Assembly (NCBI RefSeq): GCF_000004075.3
Contig: NC_026655.2
Coordinates: 15,795,489-15,859,488 of the forward strand
Length of the DNA stretch: 64,000 nucleotides
Source of the DNA: Cucumis sativus
Taxonomy: Eukaryota; Streptophyta; Magnoliopsida; Cucurbitales; Cucurbitaceae
Reading direction: 5' to 3'
Shown: positions 34,318 through 47,640 of the stretch, in pieces
How positions within the stretch are numbered: position 1 is the stretch's first letter
How the letters are laid out: each line of letters opens with the position of its first letter
The notes under the pieces: model-generated
Database searches by the model: none
Seen by the model: the letters and a program-made list of their open reading frames with translations, nothing else
What the model was told of the DNA's origin: nothing
Program-made: the position numbers and the translations under genes

Positions 34318-36870
34318 CTAAGCTGATGGTTCGATGTCCTTGAGAAGTCCAACTATCTGCTGCATGCTTGGTCGTTTCGATGGAAGGTCGGCTGTGCATA
34401 GATAAGCAATCTTAAGGGCCTCCTCCATTTGATCATCTGGTCCTGTACCTCGAATTTTTGGATCAATAGCTCTTAATCCTTGATTCTTTCTCACAAGTCC
34501 TCTTACCCAACTCACCAAGTCGGCTTCTTTTCCCTCTGGATAGTCATCACCAATTGGCTTCTTACCAGTAACTAGTTCAAACAGGACAACACCAAAGCAG
34601 TATACATCAGTTTTGGGTGTTACAGGGTCATTCTCAGGCTGCAAAAACTCTGGTGGAGCGTAACCAGGTGAACCACGCGAAATCTCTTCACTTAGACCAT
34701 TGCCAAAAACCTTCGCCAATCCAAAATCTGACAATCTGGGCTCTAAGTTATAATCCAGGTAAACGCTACTGGCTTTAACATCTCTATGAATGATCGGAGG
34801 TGAGCACCCATGATGAAGAAATGCAAGTGCTCGAGCAGTACCCAATGCAATTTTGTGGCGGAATCTCCAAGTCGTTAACATACCTTCTGAACCAACATTT
34901 TCTATTCCATTGTTGTCAACTTCTTCCCATGTATCTGTACTCCAGTCTTCTGTTGTTTGAACACCCAGTGGCAAGTCATGCAGCAAATTCTGCAACGTCC
35001 CATTCTCCATATAATCATAGATGGCAATTCTTTGATCCCCAGCCAAGCAATATCCAGTTAATGGCACAAGATTGGGGTGTTTAATTCGACCGAGATACTC
35101 AAGTTCTCTTGCAGCTTCCCGTTCCGTCAATGTAGAACCATGGACCAAAACTTTCACAGCCACATGAATTCCTCCAGGTAGAAATCCTCTATAGACGGGT
35201 CCAAACTTACCCTCTGCCAATAGGGTACCCCTGTCGAAATTAGAAGTTGCAGACAAGAGATCTGCAAAGGTTATATTCAACAATGGCTTCTGAAAAATTA
35301 CTACCGAGACCGATGTTGCCTGCTTAACATCAGCCACCCATGTGGTTGAATCAGTTTGGAAAGAGAAGGGCCCTGAAATATTTTGCTCTTCTTTGTAAGA
35401 GGCCTGCTTTACCACCCATGTCCTGCTTTTCCTTCTGCATCCGAATGCTAGAAATATCACGGCTAAAAGTAAGCAGATCATGGAGAAAGTAACAGCCAGA
35501 GCCAGCTTCAAGACCTCATGTTTACTGGGTTTTCTAACGAAGAGACTCGGATTTGCAGCAATGGGGCAGCTGTTTGCTGACCCAAGGAAGGCTGCTTGGA
35601 GGGTTTTGAAGGAAATTTTAGAATCACAAAAGGTCAAATTATTGTAGGAGAAGTTGAATCTCTCCATCCATGGCAGTTTTTCTAAGAGAGATAAAGGGAT
35701 TTCTCCACTCAAATTATTCTGCGAAACATCAAGAATTTGAAGGTTTTTTACGCTCAAAGACGGGATTCTGCCCGTGAGATGATTCTGGGAGATGTCAAGG
35801 GTATTCAGATGACTCAATTGTGAGATTCCAGGAGGAATGTGATTGGTGAGGCCGGATTTGGATAGATTAAGGTATTCTAAACTTGAAAGCAAACTAACAT
35901 GAGGAAATTCCAGGCTACTAAATTTATTATAAGCAAGATTGAGGTACTTGAGATTTTGGGCTTTCTCCAAAATGTTGAAAATTTCTCCACCGAGATGATT
36001 CTGAGACAAGTCTAGATACAACAAATGAGACCAGTTGTAACTAGAATTGAGCTGTACCTGAGAAATGTTACCCTGAAATTGATTTCTGCTTACATCTAAC
36101 ACCTTCAACTGCTCTTTGAACAAGCCCATAACCGAACCCTGAAACAAGTTTCCTGATATGTTAAGAGCTGTTAAGGCCGTAAGCCCAGAAAAATCTGAAT
36201 CAAGGCCATGAATCCCATTTCCTGCAAGGTTCAAGCTTTCAAGCTTGGGAAATGCAGCCCCAAATCCACCTGGAAGCGATCCATTTAGCCGATTGTATGA
36301 AAGGTCCATCGAAACCAGAGACTGACAATTTAGAATTCCTGATGGAATGCTTTCTCCAAACCTGTTGTGGTCTAATTTCAGGACTCGGAGACTAAGTAAC
36401 GAGCTGATAGATTCTGGAATTTTCCCAGAGAAATTGTTGACGGAAATATCAACACTTTCAAGCTGTCCAAAGTTGCAAATGCTGTCTCCGAGAGGACCAG
36501 AAATCTGGTTAGATGAGAGATTAAGCCTCTTCAGTAAGCCTAAACTCCAAAAATCTGTAGGAAATCCGGTGATTTTATTGTTGCTAAGGTCCAAACTCTG
36601 AAGTCTGCTGAGTTTTCCGAGTGTATTGTCAGGAATAGCGCCGGAGAGGCCTATGCCAGAAGCCACAAACTCGATAACATTTCCTTTTTTGTCACAGAAA
36701 ACCCCTTTCCATGAACAAACAGGAGCAGAAAAATTGTAGACAGAAGAGTTCAATCCCACCTTCTTCATAAACTCGGATATATAAAACCCATCTGTATTGG
36801 GTTGCTGACAAGCCAAAGGTTTGAAGAACAACGCAAGAACTAAAATGGAACCAAAGAAACGAAACCCCAT
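34318..36870 (-). CDS. LRR receptor-like kinase, At2g24230 type
   Basis: Single coding exon of 850 residues, against about 853 in Arabidopsis At2g24230, with near-identical domain boundaries. Signal peptide 1-21; an N-terminal cap with CSWKGVFCD at 52-60; about 12-14 leucine-rich repeats from 87 to 412; transmembrane helix about 455-477 followed by GCRRK; cytoplasmic juxtamembrane region; kinase about 545-845. Kinase features: AVKV lysine K573, HRD at 695-697, DFG at 715-717, SPGYAPPE at 734-741. The glycine loop is AEGKFG (552-557), lacking the first glycine. The catalytic loop is HRDVKASS, with Ser702 where the Mg-binding Asn is expected, so activity may be weak or absent. Ligand unknown. 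A probable leader intron lies upstream. It is divergently oriented to the BTB gene about 10 kb away. Confidence 0.96.
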   Translation of the reverse strand: MGFRFFGSILVLALFFKPLACQQPNTDGFYISEFMKKVGLNSSVYNFSAPVCSWKGVFCDKKGNVIEFVASGIGLSGAIPDNTLGKLSRLQSLDLSNNKITGFPTDFWSLGLLKRLNLSSNQISGPLGDSICNFGQLESVDISVNNFSGKIPESISSLLSLRVLKLDHNRFGESIPSGILNCQSLVSMDLSYNRLNGSLPGGFGAAFPKLESLNLAGNGIHGLDSDFSGLTALTALNISGNLFQGSVMGLFKEQLKVLDVSRNQFQGNISQVQLNSSYNWSHLLYLDLSQNHLGGEIFNILEKAQNLKYLNLAYNKFSSLEFPHVSLLSSLEYLNLSKSGLTNHIPPGISQLSHLNTLDISQNHLTGRIPSLSVKNLQILDVSQNNLSGEIPLSLLEKLPWMERFNFSYNNLTFCDSKISFKTLQAAFLGSANSCPIAANPSLFVRKPSKHEVLKLALAVTFSMICLLLAVIFLAFGCRRKSRTWVVKQASYKEEQNISGPFSFQTDSTTWVADVKQATSVSVVIFQKPLLNITFADLLSATSNFDRGTLLAEGKFGPVYRGFLPGGIHVAVKVLVHGSTLTEREAARELEYLGRIKHPNLVPLTGYCLAGDQRIAIYDYMENGTLQNLLHDLPLGVQTTEDWSTDTWEEVDNNGIENVGSEGMLTTWRFRHKIALGTARALAFLHHGCSPPIIHRDVKASSVYLDYNLEPRLSDFGLAKVFGNGLSEEISRGSPGYAPPEFLQPENDPVTPKTDVYCFGVVLFELVTGKKPIGDDYPEGKEADLVSWVRGLVRKNQGLRAIDPKIRGTGPDDQMEEALKIAYLCTADLPSKRPSMQQIVGLLKDIEPSA

Positions 36871-36882
36871 CTCAGGAAAACT

Positions 36883-37158
36883 CTTGAAAGCAAGAAAAAA
36901 AATTGAAAAACAGAGCCAACCCCTTTTAGTTTTCCCAAACCATCATTACTTAATTCACTGAGAATCTCTCGTAAATGGTCCCTGGTTCATCTCCAGGCAA
37001 CTTTCCTGGATTCTTCTGCAACTCCATCAAGTTCCAACACTAAAAAAAACCCTCTAAAATGCCATACTCCATTTCCCGAACCTTTATAATAACCGAAAAA
37101 ACAGCTGAATAAATCAAAAAAAGGCCAATGGGTTTCAAAGGACAGTCTCTGAGCTTAC
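36883..37158 (-). other. Probable 5' UTR intron of the LRR kinase gene
   Basis: On the minus strand a strong donor (CATCAG, then GTAAGC) at 37159/37158 and a pyrimidine-rich acceptor (TTTCTTGCTTTCAAG) ending at 36883 would remove 276 bases and leave a 12-base leader before the ATG at 36870. Inferred from motifs only. Confidence 0.5.
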
Positions 37159-37241
37159 CTGATGAATGTTATCAACACTTCAGCTTTAGGTTATGAGCTT
37201 CCATGGTAGAAAGAGACTGATAGTGTAAAAAAGAGGTAGAA

Positions 37242-37249
37242 ATATAAAA
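37242..37249 (-). promoter_or_regulatory. Possible TATA box of the LRR kinase gene
   Basis: The minus strand reads CTTTTATATTTC here, about 80 bases upstream of the proposed leader-intron donor. Position fits a transcription start near 37210. Motif only. Confidence 0.4.
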
Positions 37250-40200
37250 GAGGGGAAGTTATAGAGGTTGAAGAAGAGGTTGGGATTCTTAAATGAGGAG
37301 GTGAGTTTTAATAGAAAGAGAGTGTTAGGTTGGCGAATTTATCAGAAATTGTTGGTGGGAATTCAATGATTCTTTCAGTATTGAATGAGTGCTGATCATC
37401 ATTTGTTATTTGCAAGTAAGTAACTATTTTCAAATAAAAATCTGGGATTTTAGTTTTAGACAGTGGGAGAAATAGAATAGAACTATAGAAGCATTAGCTT
37501 TTGCTTTGGGATTCTAATTTCACTTTCTGCGCCTGCCTTCTTCTATCCAAACCCATACTCCCAAGAAACTTATACAAACTATTAAAATACAAAAAATACA
37601 CATTCCCATATATTTTAATGCTTCTATAGTTCAAATTTTATAATTGTATTATAAAATACATACCGCCCTAATGCTATGATATCATCTTGATATAATAGTG
37701 TGTAGCAATAGCAATGATTCCCTTTCATTTTCTTTAATACAAAATCCTTAGAAATTACCATTCTCATCATCTCCAAGACCCAACTACTACACCCAAAAAA
37801 AAAAAAAAAAAAGAACAGATCAAATATTCAAAATCATCGTCCTATAAAACCATAATTTATTAGCACCAACTCATTGGAAAACATATAACTTTTAAAAAAG
37901 AAAACCTTTTTCGAGTGTGAAAAGAAAAGATCCAAGTAGATGATTCCCACTTAAAAGGCAAAGGGGGTTTAACTTTTTGAAGGAGAAGTTTGTGTTTAAA
38001 GTTATCTTATTATTTTCATCATGCATATGAAAAGGAAGGACAGACTTCACATTCAAGTATTTTGAGGAATCATCACCTTCTTCCCATGTTTGGCTATGCA
38101 GAAAATTAAATTGTTCTACTGTTCATGCCCAATCTCCGATGCCTCCTTATTTGTTTGAAGATTCAGAAACGTTGGAAATTTTTCTACTACGTTAGTATGT
38201 CTAGTCTAACAAATGGAGTATAGTATCACGAGAGTATTACAAAAAAATTCACTAGACTAGAGTATGTGCTCATTTTTGGAGTTTTTCTACTTTTAATTAT
38301 TAGTAAGGCTAAGTCATGAATTTTGTTAAATATTCTCGAATGTTACAATAAAACTATCTCTCTAATGGTGAATTAGATTAGTTGAATTGGTGAAATGGTT
38401 TAGTTAGTGAACACAATTCCTCTTCTTCTTCTTTTTCCTTTTGCTCATTTGATGTCATCCATATGTGAATCTCCATATTCTAAAAGATGAGAAATATTTG
38501 TTTAATAGAGAATAGAAATTTGAATGCATTAGGTGTGGAGTATGAACATGGGGGAGTGGAAATTGTGTTAATTAGACCCAAAGAAAAAGTCAAGATTCCA
38601 AAGACCATCTCCTTTTTCTCAAGTAGTTTTTAGGTAGTTTTTTTCCACCACCTCCTACCCTTTTTTTCTTCCTTAATTTCCATGGCTATGGTGGTCCAAA
38701 TATAAACCTAACCATTTTAGGATATATATATATATATTTTACTTTTCTTTAGTGGATTCTCAAAATTATATTATGTTCAATTTATTTAGTATTTCTTTTT
38801 ACATTTTTATGGTTGAATTTTTTTTCTTTCTATTTTTTTGCAAAAGCTCCTACTAAAAATCTTTGAAAGATATCTACTAATATTCTTTGAAAAGAAAAAG
38901 AAAGAACTCATTAAACACTATTGGTATTAAAAATGTTACCACCGACTTAAAATCATTATCAAATTGTAGCTTATATTATGATTTTATTTTGTATTATGAA
39001 AAAGAAAAGAAAAAAAGAGAGAGAGAGAAAGAACAGAAGGAACAATTTTAATTGAATTTCATGGAGATTATAGAGAAATGTGAGATATTGATTAGTAGAT
39101 TGGGAATTTCAACCCCACAACTCTTTCTTTCACATGGCCTCCTTTTCTTAAAGTTTTACATTTCCTCTTTTTTATTTCTCTTTTTCTTTTTATCATCCAG
39201 ATGTCTATCAATACAAATAAAACAATTAGTAATATCATAATGTTTGATAATTATGCTAAACAATCAAACCATATTTTATAATTAATTACACTGCTCAATA
39301 ATCATATCACAGTCCATTTTATAATTAGGTCACTTTCAACTCAATGTTATATTTTATTTTATCTTATCTTATTTACATTTTTGTTAAAATAAAACTTTAT
39401 TATATATTCATTATTATAATCATGGATATATTGATTTTTTAAAAGATATTTTTCCACAATTCAATAGATTTTACATCAGTTGATGGATAAATTAGCATTT
39501 CCATTTCATAGTAAAAAGAATAATCCATGCATGCAATATGGAAATATATTAAAGAAAAAACAATCAAACAAATAACATATTCTCCTTCTTAAAAAATAAA
39601 GTAAATCACTTCATAATCCTAACTTCCCTCTACTTTTCATCAGCCAAAAAGAGAGAAAGGAAAAGAAAAGAAAACAAAAAAGCAATGCCTTTTATGATCT
39701 AAATTCTATATTCACTATACTTTTGAATTAGGCAATATTATAATTAATGTAAGTGCCATTTAGTAAAGTAAAGTTTTTTTTTAAAAAAAAAAATTACTTT
39801 AATAAAATGTGAACAGCATTGATCCAACTACATATATCCAAATGAATAATTAAAGAAAAAGAAACAAAATATTAAATTAAAGTTTAGTTAAAATAATGAT
39901 GATTACATATGGTAATGGGGCATGCAATGCATTGTTGTAAAAAGAGAGAGGGAGGGAGAAAATAAATGAATGATGAGTATTAATTGAGAGGGTAAGGAGT
40001 AAAAAGAACTCAATAGAGATATATAATGAGTTTTCATAATTAGCAACATTCCTCAATCTCTAAGTAAATGTAAGAGAGCTTTCTAGCTAATTATCTTAAT
40101 CAATAATAATAATACTCTTTTCCTTTATAATATAATGCTGATTCGATTATATATATCCCTAATTATAGTGGATATTTTTGGCTTCTTTGCCTTTCTTATG

Positions 40201-43200
40201 TTTACGGTATTACCTTACCAACACATATTCCTCAAATCAACACATCTCATGTTATATGTCATTATTCGATTTCATAAACATATATGTTAGACCATCTCAC
40301 ACTTTTAATGGTAAAAAATGGCATACTTGTTCAAATATCAATGTTTGAACGTCAAGTTTTATAATAATTGTAGAAATTGGACCGTCCTTAAAAATAGGTT
40401 AAATTATGTAATGTCCAAACTCCGTTTGAAAAGACTTACATCGTTTTCAAAGGAAAATGTGACAATGTCATAGATAGAAGAGACAAATTTAGGAGTTGGA
40501 CAATTTATACTATTGTTACAATTTCTATACAATTATGTAAGTTTAAAAACCTATTTTAACACTTGTCTAAGTTAATTGATGACTTGAATTAAGAACATAG
40601 CGGTAACCACAACTATATTCGAAGACTATTTTTACAATTTGTCCTAGAAATTAGTACGGTCTAGAACAATGTAAATTATTTTTTAATTAACATTTTAAAC
40701 ATGTAACTATACGTAGTTTGATGTAATTAATTCGTGTGTGTTTCGTGTGAGAGAATGAATAGTTTATTAAAATGTCCATAAAAGAAAATTAAAGAGATAG
40801 ATTAGAGAGAAAATAATATTGATAAGATTCATAACATTAGTTTTTTCTTTTTTCTTTTTTTGGAATATAATTTCTTATATTACAATCTAAACACACACAT
40901 GGCTTCAAGCATTTCAACTAATTTGACGATATTTAGTTTAGATTAGACTAAACAAATATTATAAACTAAAATGTATATAATTTAATTGATATGAATCTCT
41001 ACTTTCCATCTCAAAATTAAATGTTTGGGTTTAACTAAAGTATACATATATTTATGGTTCAACCAAAATTTCATATAGTCGAAACAAATATATTGATTAT
41101 TGAATAACCAATTTGTAGATTATCATATAAAAATTGAATGTACTCAGAAGTCAAAAGGGGAAAATACTATTATTGAAATTCTAACAATTAATGACAATGT
41201 CTTTTTTTTTCTTTTTTTTCTTTTTTTCTTTAAGGTATTGTAATTTTGCAATTTAATAGGTTTGTGATTGTACAAACAGAAACATGATCCCCACAAAGTT
41301 TAAATGCATTTATTTAATTTATTGAACTTAAAAGATAAAAGAGAAAATAGTCAATCACAATTAAATAATTTTTAAACAAAAGAAAAAAAGAATAGATTTT
41401 TGTTTAGTATTTATGAGGAAGGTTCTATATTATGTTTAATACCATTCAAAGACGCAACAATGCATTAATTGGCGCATGGAGGACATGGGTTCTCTTTTCT
41501 ATTTTCTCCACTACAATTCCTTTTCTAAACCAAATTGCATTTGTGGTCATTTCAATGTTATTTAGTACATTTGTTATCAATGTTTGATATTTTATAAATG
41601 TGACCAAAGTTTTAAATATTAATTTTTATTTGTTTTTCATATCATATTTGCATATAAACAAGTGAACAACTAACAAATTTATCAATAACTTATGAGTCAA
41701 ATACATCATTATCAAATGTATAAACAATATAAACACAAATACATTAGCAATTAGTAGCATATGGAGGAGATAATGCAACATTTTACTCCTTTTATAGGTA
41801 AGTAGATAGATTACCGGATTGGGCTTCACTTTTCTTAGTTTTGCAAACAACAGTCATGTGGCCCATGGGCCTAATTAATATATATATGTATATGGTAAAT
41901 GTTGATGTTCAGGAAGTTAAGTATTATGTGTTATTCAACTTACAAATTTATCTAAATATATTAATGTTTACAACCAAACTTTAGCAATTTTTCTTTTAAA
42001 AGGGACTTAATCCAGGATTTATAATATATTAAAGGTGGAATTTTAATTTTCAATAACATTTACGTGACATCAATAGTAAATTTGTAAATTGAGGAAGAGA
42101 AGATATACCAAACACACAAAAAGGAAAGGAAAATCTCATACATCCCAAATTCAAGTACATCACATGGTGATGGAGTTATAATGATGTATTTATGGGAAAA
42201 ATGAGATAGGAGTATATCTTTCTCATTTGAGATAAGGATGAGTTGTTTCTTTCCTAATACTAATAAATTAGGATTAGATTTGATTAGATAAATTCTATTT
42301 TGTTAGACATATTTTCTCAAAGTCCAAATTCACCCCAACATTTATAAAATCACAGGAATGAAATCAGATTGAATAAATAGTTGTAGGATGAAAATGCTAT
42401 ATTTTGCATCGTGGAATATTAATTCTCTTTCATCATTTTCACCCACAACAACTCTCCCACCAATTTCCATCAAAGCGACCGTCTAATACTTGGGCCGATT
42501 TTAAGAATTGGTCAACACTTGGGCTAGGCCTGCACTTCGATATGGGCCCTATGATTTCGAGTTTAAAGCCCAATGGCAATAGAAAGTAACTCCAAACTCT
42601 AAAATAGGGGAAAAAGGAAGAGAAAACCATATATAAACAAAAACCCAATTATTACTATTATTGCTATTAATAATAAATAGTGGTAGTACACTACTACTCA
42701 GAAGAAAAAGAAAAAAAAACTGAACAATGTCTTATTTTAATTTTAAATTTTAAATTTTTGAAGAAGACTGAAGAATGCTTTGTCCTCTTTGAGACACTAA
42801 ATTAAAAATAATAATAATAGTAATATGGAGTACACACATACGTATATAAAATATATATATAAATAGAAAATTATTTTTGAAGGTATTTTCGAAAAGAAAG
42901 AAAGAAAGAAAGTTGTGCATTTAAATATATAGAGTAAAATGGTGACATCCATTTTCATAATGGGACACATAGCTCATATGATTGAACATAAACCTTTCAT
43001 AAAATAATAATAAAATGAGGCCATACCCCAAATATGATTCAATGGAAAAGATCTTGCTGTCACCCCAACATTTACAAATACAATATACATTTTTATTTCT
43101 TAAAAAGGCAGCCAAGTGCTATAAAATGAAAATGATGTCTCAATTCGAGGTCAAGATACACTTATTAAAATGTGATACACAAAAATAAATCATAAACAAC

Positions 43201-43356
43201 TCGAGCAAAAGTTCTAAAAGATAGGAAGAAAGGCTTCAACCAATTAAAATAGTTTTGTATAAATAATTTTCCTTCTCTTCTTGGCAAAATATAAGTTGTT
43301 TGCAATTTGAAAATAGTTTAATATACTTACCTTCCAAATTTAATATGCCTCTAATG

Positions 43357-43440
43357 GTTAAATTAAGTTTAGTTTCATTGTATCAACGTGACCTTTATTT
43401 CTAAAGATCAATGGTTCAATCTTTCACTTATTTAATATGT
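43357..43440 (+). mobile_element. Possible tRNA-derived SINE fragment
   Basis: TGGTTAAATTAAGTTTAGTT followed about 40 bases on by ATGGTTCAATCTTTCAC resembles degenerate RNA polymerase III A and B boxes, as in tRNA-derived SINEs. Weak evidence from motif spacing only. Confidence 0.3.
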
Positions 43441-45773
43441 ATGAATGTAAATGGACATCTTCAGTGATAAGTTAGCAATTTTTTTTGAAAAAAAATTAGA
43501 AGTTAGTTTGATAATTGTATCAATTTAAATAATATCTTTCTTTTTTTTTTTCTTAAAAATTTGTTCTCATTTTCAGAATTTCACTATAAATCAAACTGTT
43601 TTTTTTTTCTGTTTTTGAAGGCTTTGGTTTGAATTTTACAAAACACTCCTAAATAATTTCAATAATACTTAATATTATTGAATTAAAGTACAAATCTTTT
43701 ACATTATATATTATTTGAAATGTCAGTGGTATGGTATTATATTATAATGTTTGTTATTTTATGTTGGCTTCATATGTTACTTTATTAACTTATTGGCATA
43801 CATTTTAAATAATATTCACAAATTGGTCACAAAGACTATGGTACTAACATAAATGTGTCAACTTTTTCCTGTGGTGACTAGTTGTATCCATTAATTCCCC
43901 TCACTTTTCATATAACAAAATAACAAAATAGTTTCTCTTAAAATGGTAATTATTCAATTTGTGTTTAGACAGTTCATGTCTATAGATGAAAATGCTATGA
44001 ATATTACGAGATTGTTTGGAACGATGATTATTTAAGACTATAATAACCACGTATTGTTACAATTTAAAAGTTTTCAATTAAATATAGTAAAAATTATTTC
44101 AAAATCCTTATTTGCTGCCATATTTATTATTTCTCATTCATTATTTTTTTTATTCTTTACTACAATATGTTCACTATTTTTTCATCAAACTCACGTCAAA
44201 CATATATTATTATAATTTAAACTAAAATAATTTCAACCCAAATAGTACAAACTATTATAACCTGACTGTAATAACTCGAAACTATAGCAACTCTCATTCG
44301 AACAACTTCTAATATGTTTTTGTTATTTCATAACGTAAATGGAGAAGGTGTATTTTGAAAGAAAGAAGCACATACTTGTATTTAATTAGTCAATTTGTGT
44401 AGCTATAGGCTGCCAATGGGGCCTTTGAACAACAAAATGTAATTATAATAAAATTGTATAAAGAGTGAAGTTTGAAGAAGTTATCATTTTCAATCACTTT
44501 AAGTTAAAGGAAAGTTGATCAAATCATGTCACCGATAGGATCGATAATTCTCAAGCAAAGCAAAGGCTGATTTAGTAACAACCTCAATCATTAACAATTT
44601 AGTTAACTATATTATTAATTCACTATTAATCTCGTAGTTGTTTACTAAATAAATGTTTTAGAGTAATTTCAAAAGAATTAAAATCAACTTTTATTATTTA
44701 CAAAATTGGCATTCAAAATCAAATTTAATAAATTGAAAAAGCACTTAAAAATGTAAAATTAAGTTTATTTACTCTAACTTTTGATAAATCAGAAAACTCG
44801 TATTTGACGGTTCTTTTTTAATTGTATTTTTATATGTAAATTTATTTGTTACATATTAAATGTGTCTTCATTAATCTCAAATTACTAGTCGTGAAAATTG
44901 GTCATACAAAATGGTCACCGAAATTGGCCCTTGCTTATTGTGGTTACTACGGTTGAATGATAATAAAAGCTAGAGTTGATCGTTATTAAACTAAATTTAA
45001 AATTATTTCAAAATATAAATTACAAACTTGCCTTATAAAATAATTATATCATTTTTGCTTAATTAACATTGTTTGATATTATCGTAACTTTGGTTGGGTT
45101 CAATTTTTGATGTGCTGGTTTAATTCAAACTTGTTTATAACATTTCTAAAGTTGATATAATATATATTTGACTTGCATAGTAAAAAGGGAATTAAAAACT
45201 ATATAACTATTCATTGTAATTATGATCTCGATTTTTGAACCTTATTTTAATTGTATCTATGACAAGATGGAGCCATATCCATTATTATGTACATGTAATT
45301 TCTTGTGATTATTAATTCTTCATCTCCTTTATAACTTTGAACTATGGTCTCATTACTTGAGCAACTCAATTGACAATTACTTCATTCATTTATAAAAACC
45401 GATTTGCGTACCCAAATTTGTTTTATTTTTTAAATATATTAGACGAATATTTTGTTATATTTTTTAAAAGATCTTAAAATATAAAATATAGTATTGAGAT
45501 ATATGAAAATAAAAAGGGATTGAAATATATAAAATTAGAGTAAAGATAAATGAGTAAATGAAGTGTGATAGACTTCGAATTGGAGAGCTTTCTCTCTCGA
45601 TTTGGATGCTTGATAATGAAGGACTTCAAAATAAAATAAGCCATTTTTATTATTCATTACAAAAACTACTTCTAGCTCAAAATCCCACCATGAATAAATG
45701 ATTAGGGTATCTATGACGAGGTGTTTACAAAAATGTTTATACATTATAGGTGTAGTGTTTTTTTTGTTTCCTT

Positions 45774-45913
45774 TAAATTAAAGTTTACTAACACAATTCT
45801 CAATTCTTTCTTTTCTCTTTCTATTTGTCTCTAACAATCAAACTAAAATCAAATCCACTTTCTTCATATTTTTTCGACTTGAGTTGAGAATTGTGTTAGC
45901 AAACTTTAATTTA
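45774..45913. repeat. 140-bp foldback with 30-bp near-perfect inverted arms
   Basis: Arms at 45774-45803 and 45884-45913 are reverse complements with one mismatch in 30, separated by an 80-base loop rich in T and C. The arm core is CTAACACAATTCTCAA. There is no coding capacity. It could be a small MITE or foldback element, or a transcribed hairpin. Clear flanking target duplication was not seen. Confidence 0.85.
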
Positions 45914-46780
45914 GAATAGTTAGGGTTATATATATTTGTGCTAACTAGGTAGACATTAGATAAAAGAAGATATATAACTTGAGTGTTTGAGTGGATGAAA
46001 AAAAAGATATTATCATTATTGTGCTTAATTTTAAATATTTATTTGTTTTTAAAAAATTTGTATGTTTGAAAAGTGATTTTCACCAATGAGGTTTAGCTAA
46101 TATTGTTTATCCATTTAGGTACAAAAAAATATGGTTTACACATCATAGTCATTATCCTAAGATTGAAAGATAAAGCTTTGAAATTAATTGGATCAATTAT
46201 TGGATCAAAAAATTAGTGAAAGAAATATCTTGATGATCACTCTCTTATCTCTAAAACACAAAGTTGTTGAAATAAAAGCTTAACTCTTAAGCAACTAATT
46301 AATTATGGTGTGAATCATTAATTTGATTTGAAATTTAATTTTAGGGAATTTTTTTTATTAATCATTTGAAAACTCTATATATATTACATATTATTTGTGT
46401 ATATAACTCTCACTTTCCATATCTAATTATTGTTAATATCAATATTTCATTAATTAAAACCTTTTTTTAAAAAAAACAATGAGTCATATTGTTAAATTTA
46501 GACAATTCTAATTCGAGTTATTTTACGTTATTTAAATAATGCCTATTCAAGTTTTTTTATTTATAAAAAAGTTGAATACTTATGAGGTAAATATTAGAAG
46601 ATTAACTAAAGTCTAAAATCCATACTTTAAGGACTATTTAAAGATTTTCTTATGCACTTTTTTTCCCCACTTCAAAATAGAAACAATTATCAACCATTTT
46701 ACATTATTTTTAGGTGTGTAGATATACATGAAGTGGAAGTTTTAATCAACAAAATCTCCCAAATTGAAAAGGAAATGGAT

Positions 46781-47640
46781 GGTTTTGATTAGGGTTAGGG
46801 TTACGTGGAAGCATAATTAAAGATTTTTCTGGGGTCTGTCCATCGAAAGAAGTGAAAAGGTAGAGACGGTTCTTGGGGGTGTGAGAGCTGATTTTATTAA
46901 TTGCGAGAGATTACTGAATACTCATGTGAGGCCGCGCTCATCGAATTAACTTTGGAGATGTTCTACGATCACGTTCATCCGACGGTCTTATATTAAAGAA
47001 ATGTCGAATTACGAGCGGAGCCCACGATGCCAATGATTTTCTTTTCTCTTTCTCTTCTTCTATTTTTCATTATTGATATTTTTCTTTTTGAAGTTGGACT
47101 CTGTCCAAACTCCGAACACAAGGTAAAGAGGAGACCCCTATGAAGTTGAGAGAGAGAGTCAACTTTTTGAAATCCAACCGCTCCATACTCTTTATTAATT
47201 CATCTTCTTCACCAAATCCAATAAATTTAAAATCCCATCTTCTTTTTCCGCCATTCTTCATTACCCAAATCATAGTTTTTCTCAGAAAAGTAAGGGAAAA
47301 AAAGAAAAGAAAAGGTATTTACAGATTATCAATTTCGTCTTTTTTCTTTTGTTTTCCTCTGTTTTTCAGCTCGAGAGTCGTGTAATTTTATATTTCAATT
47401 TGTTTTTTCTTTTATATTTGGAGCTTCTTGATCCTGTTGTTGGTTGTGTGTTCTCTTCTTATTTGATTATCTTTGGGTTGGTTTCTTTTCTAATTTTAGC
47501 TTGTTTCTGTTCTTTGTGTTTCTACGATTTTGCAGGAGAGATTATTCCTCTGTTTAGCGATATCTTGAGAAATTGAGTTTCATTTGTTTTCCAATTGCCA
47601 AAACCCCATCTGGGTATTCCCGTTTCGAGGGAATTCAATT
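46781..47640 (+). promoter_or_regulatory. BTB gene upstream and leader region
   Basis: Less AT-rich than the spacer before it. Contains a telo-box-like TTAGGGTTAGGG at 46789-46800 followed by TTACGTGG, and a long pyrimidine-rich stretch at 47190-47480 that fits a plant leader. The transcription start and any leader intron cannot be fixed from sequence. Confidence 0.4.

Larger units (their letters stand above)
37260..46780. other. Long AT-rich gene-free region between LRR kinase and BTB gene
   Basis: Nearly 10 kb without a supported gene. It holds simple repeats, including TA at 38722-38737 and GAAA at 42891-42911, a SINE-like tRNA-related patch near 43357-43440 and a foldback at 45774-45913, which are noted separately. 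Other frames are short and low-complexity. Confidence 0.6.
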
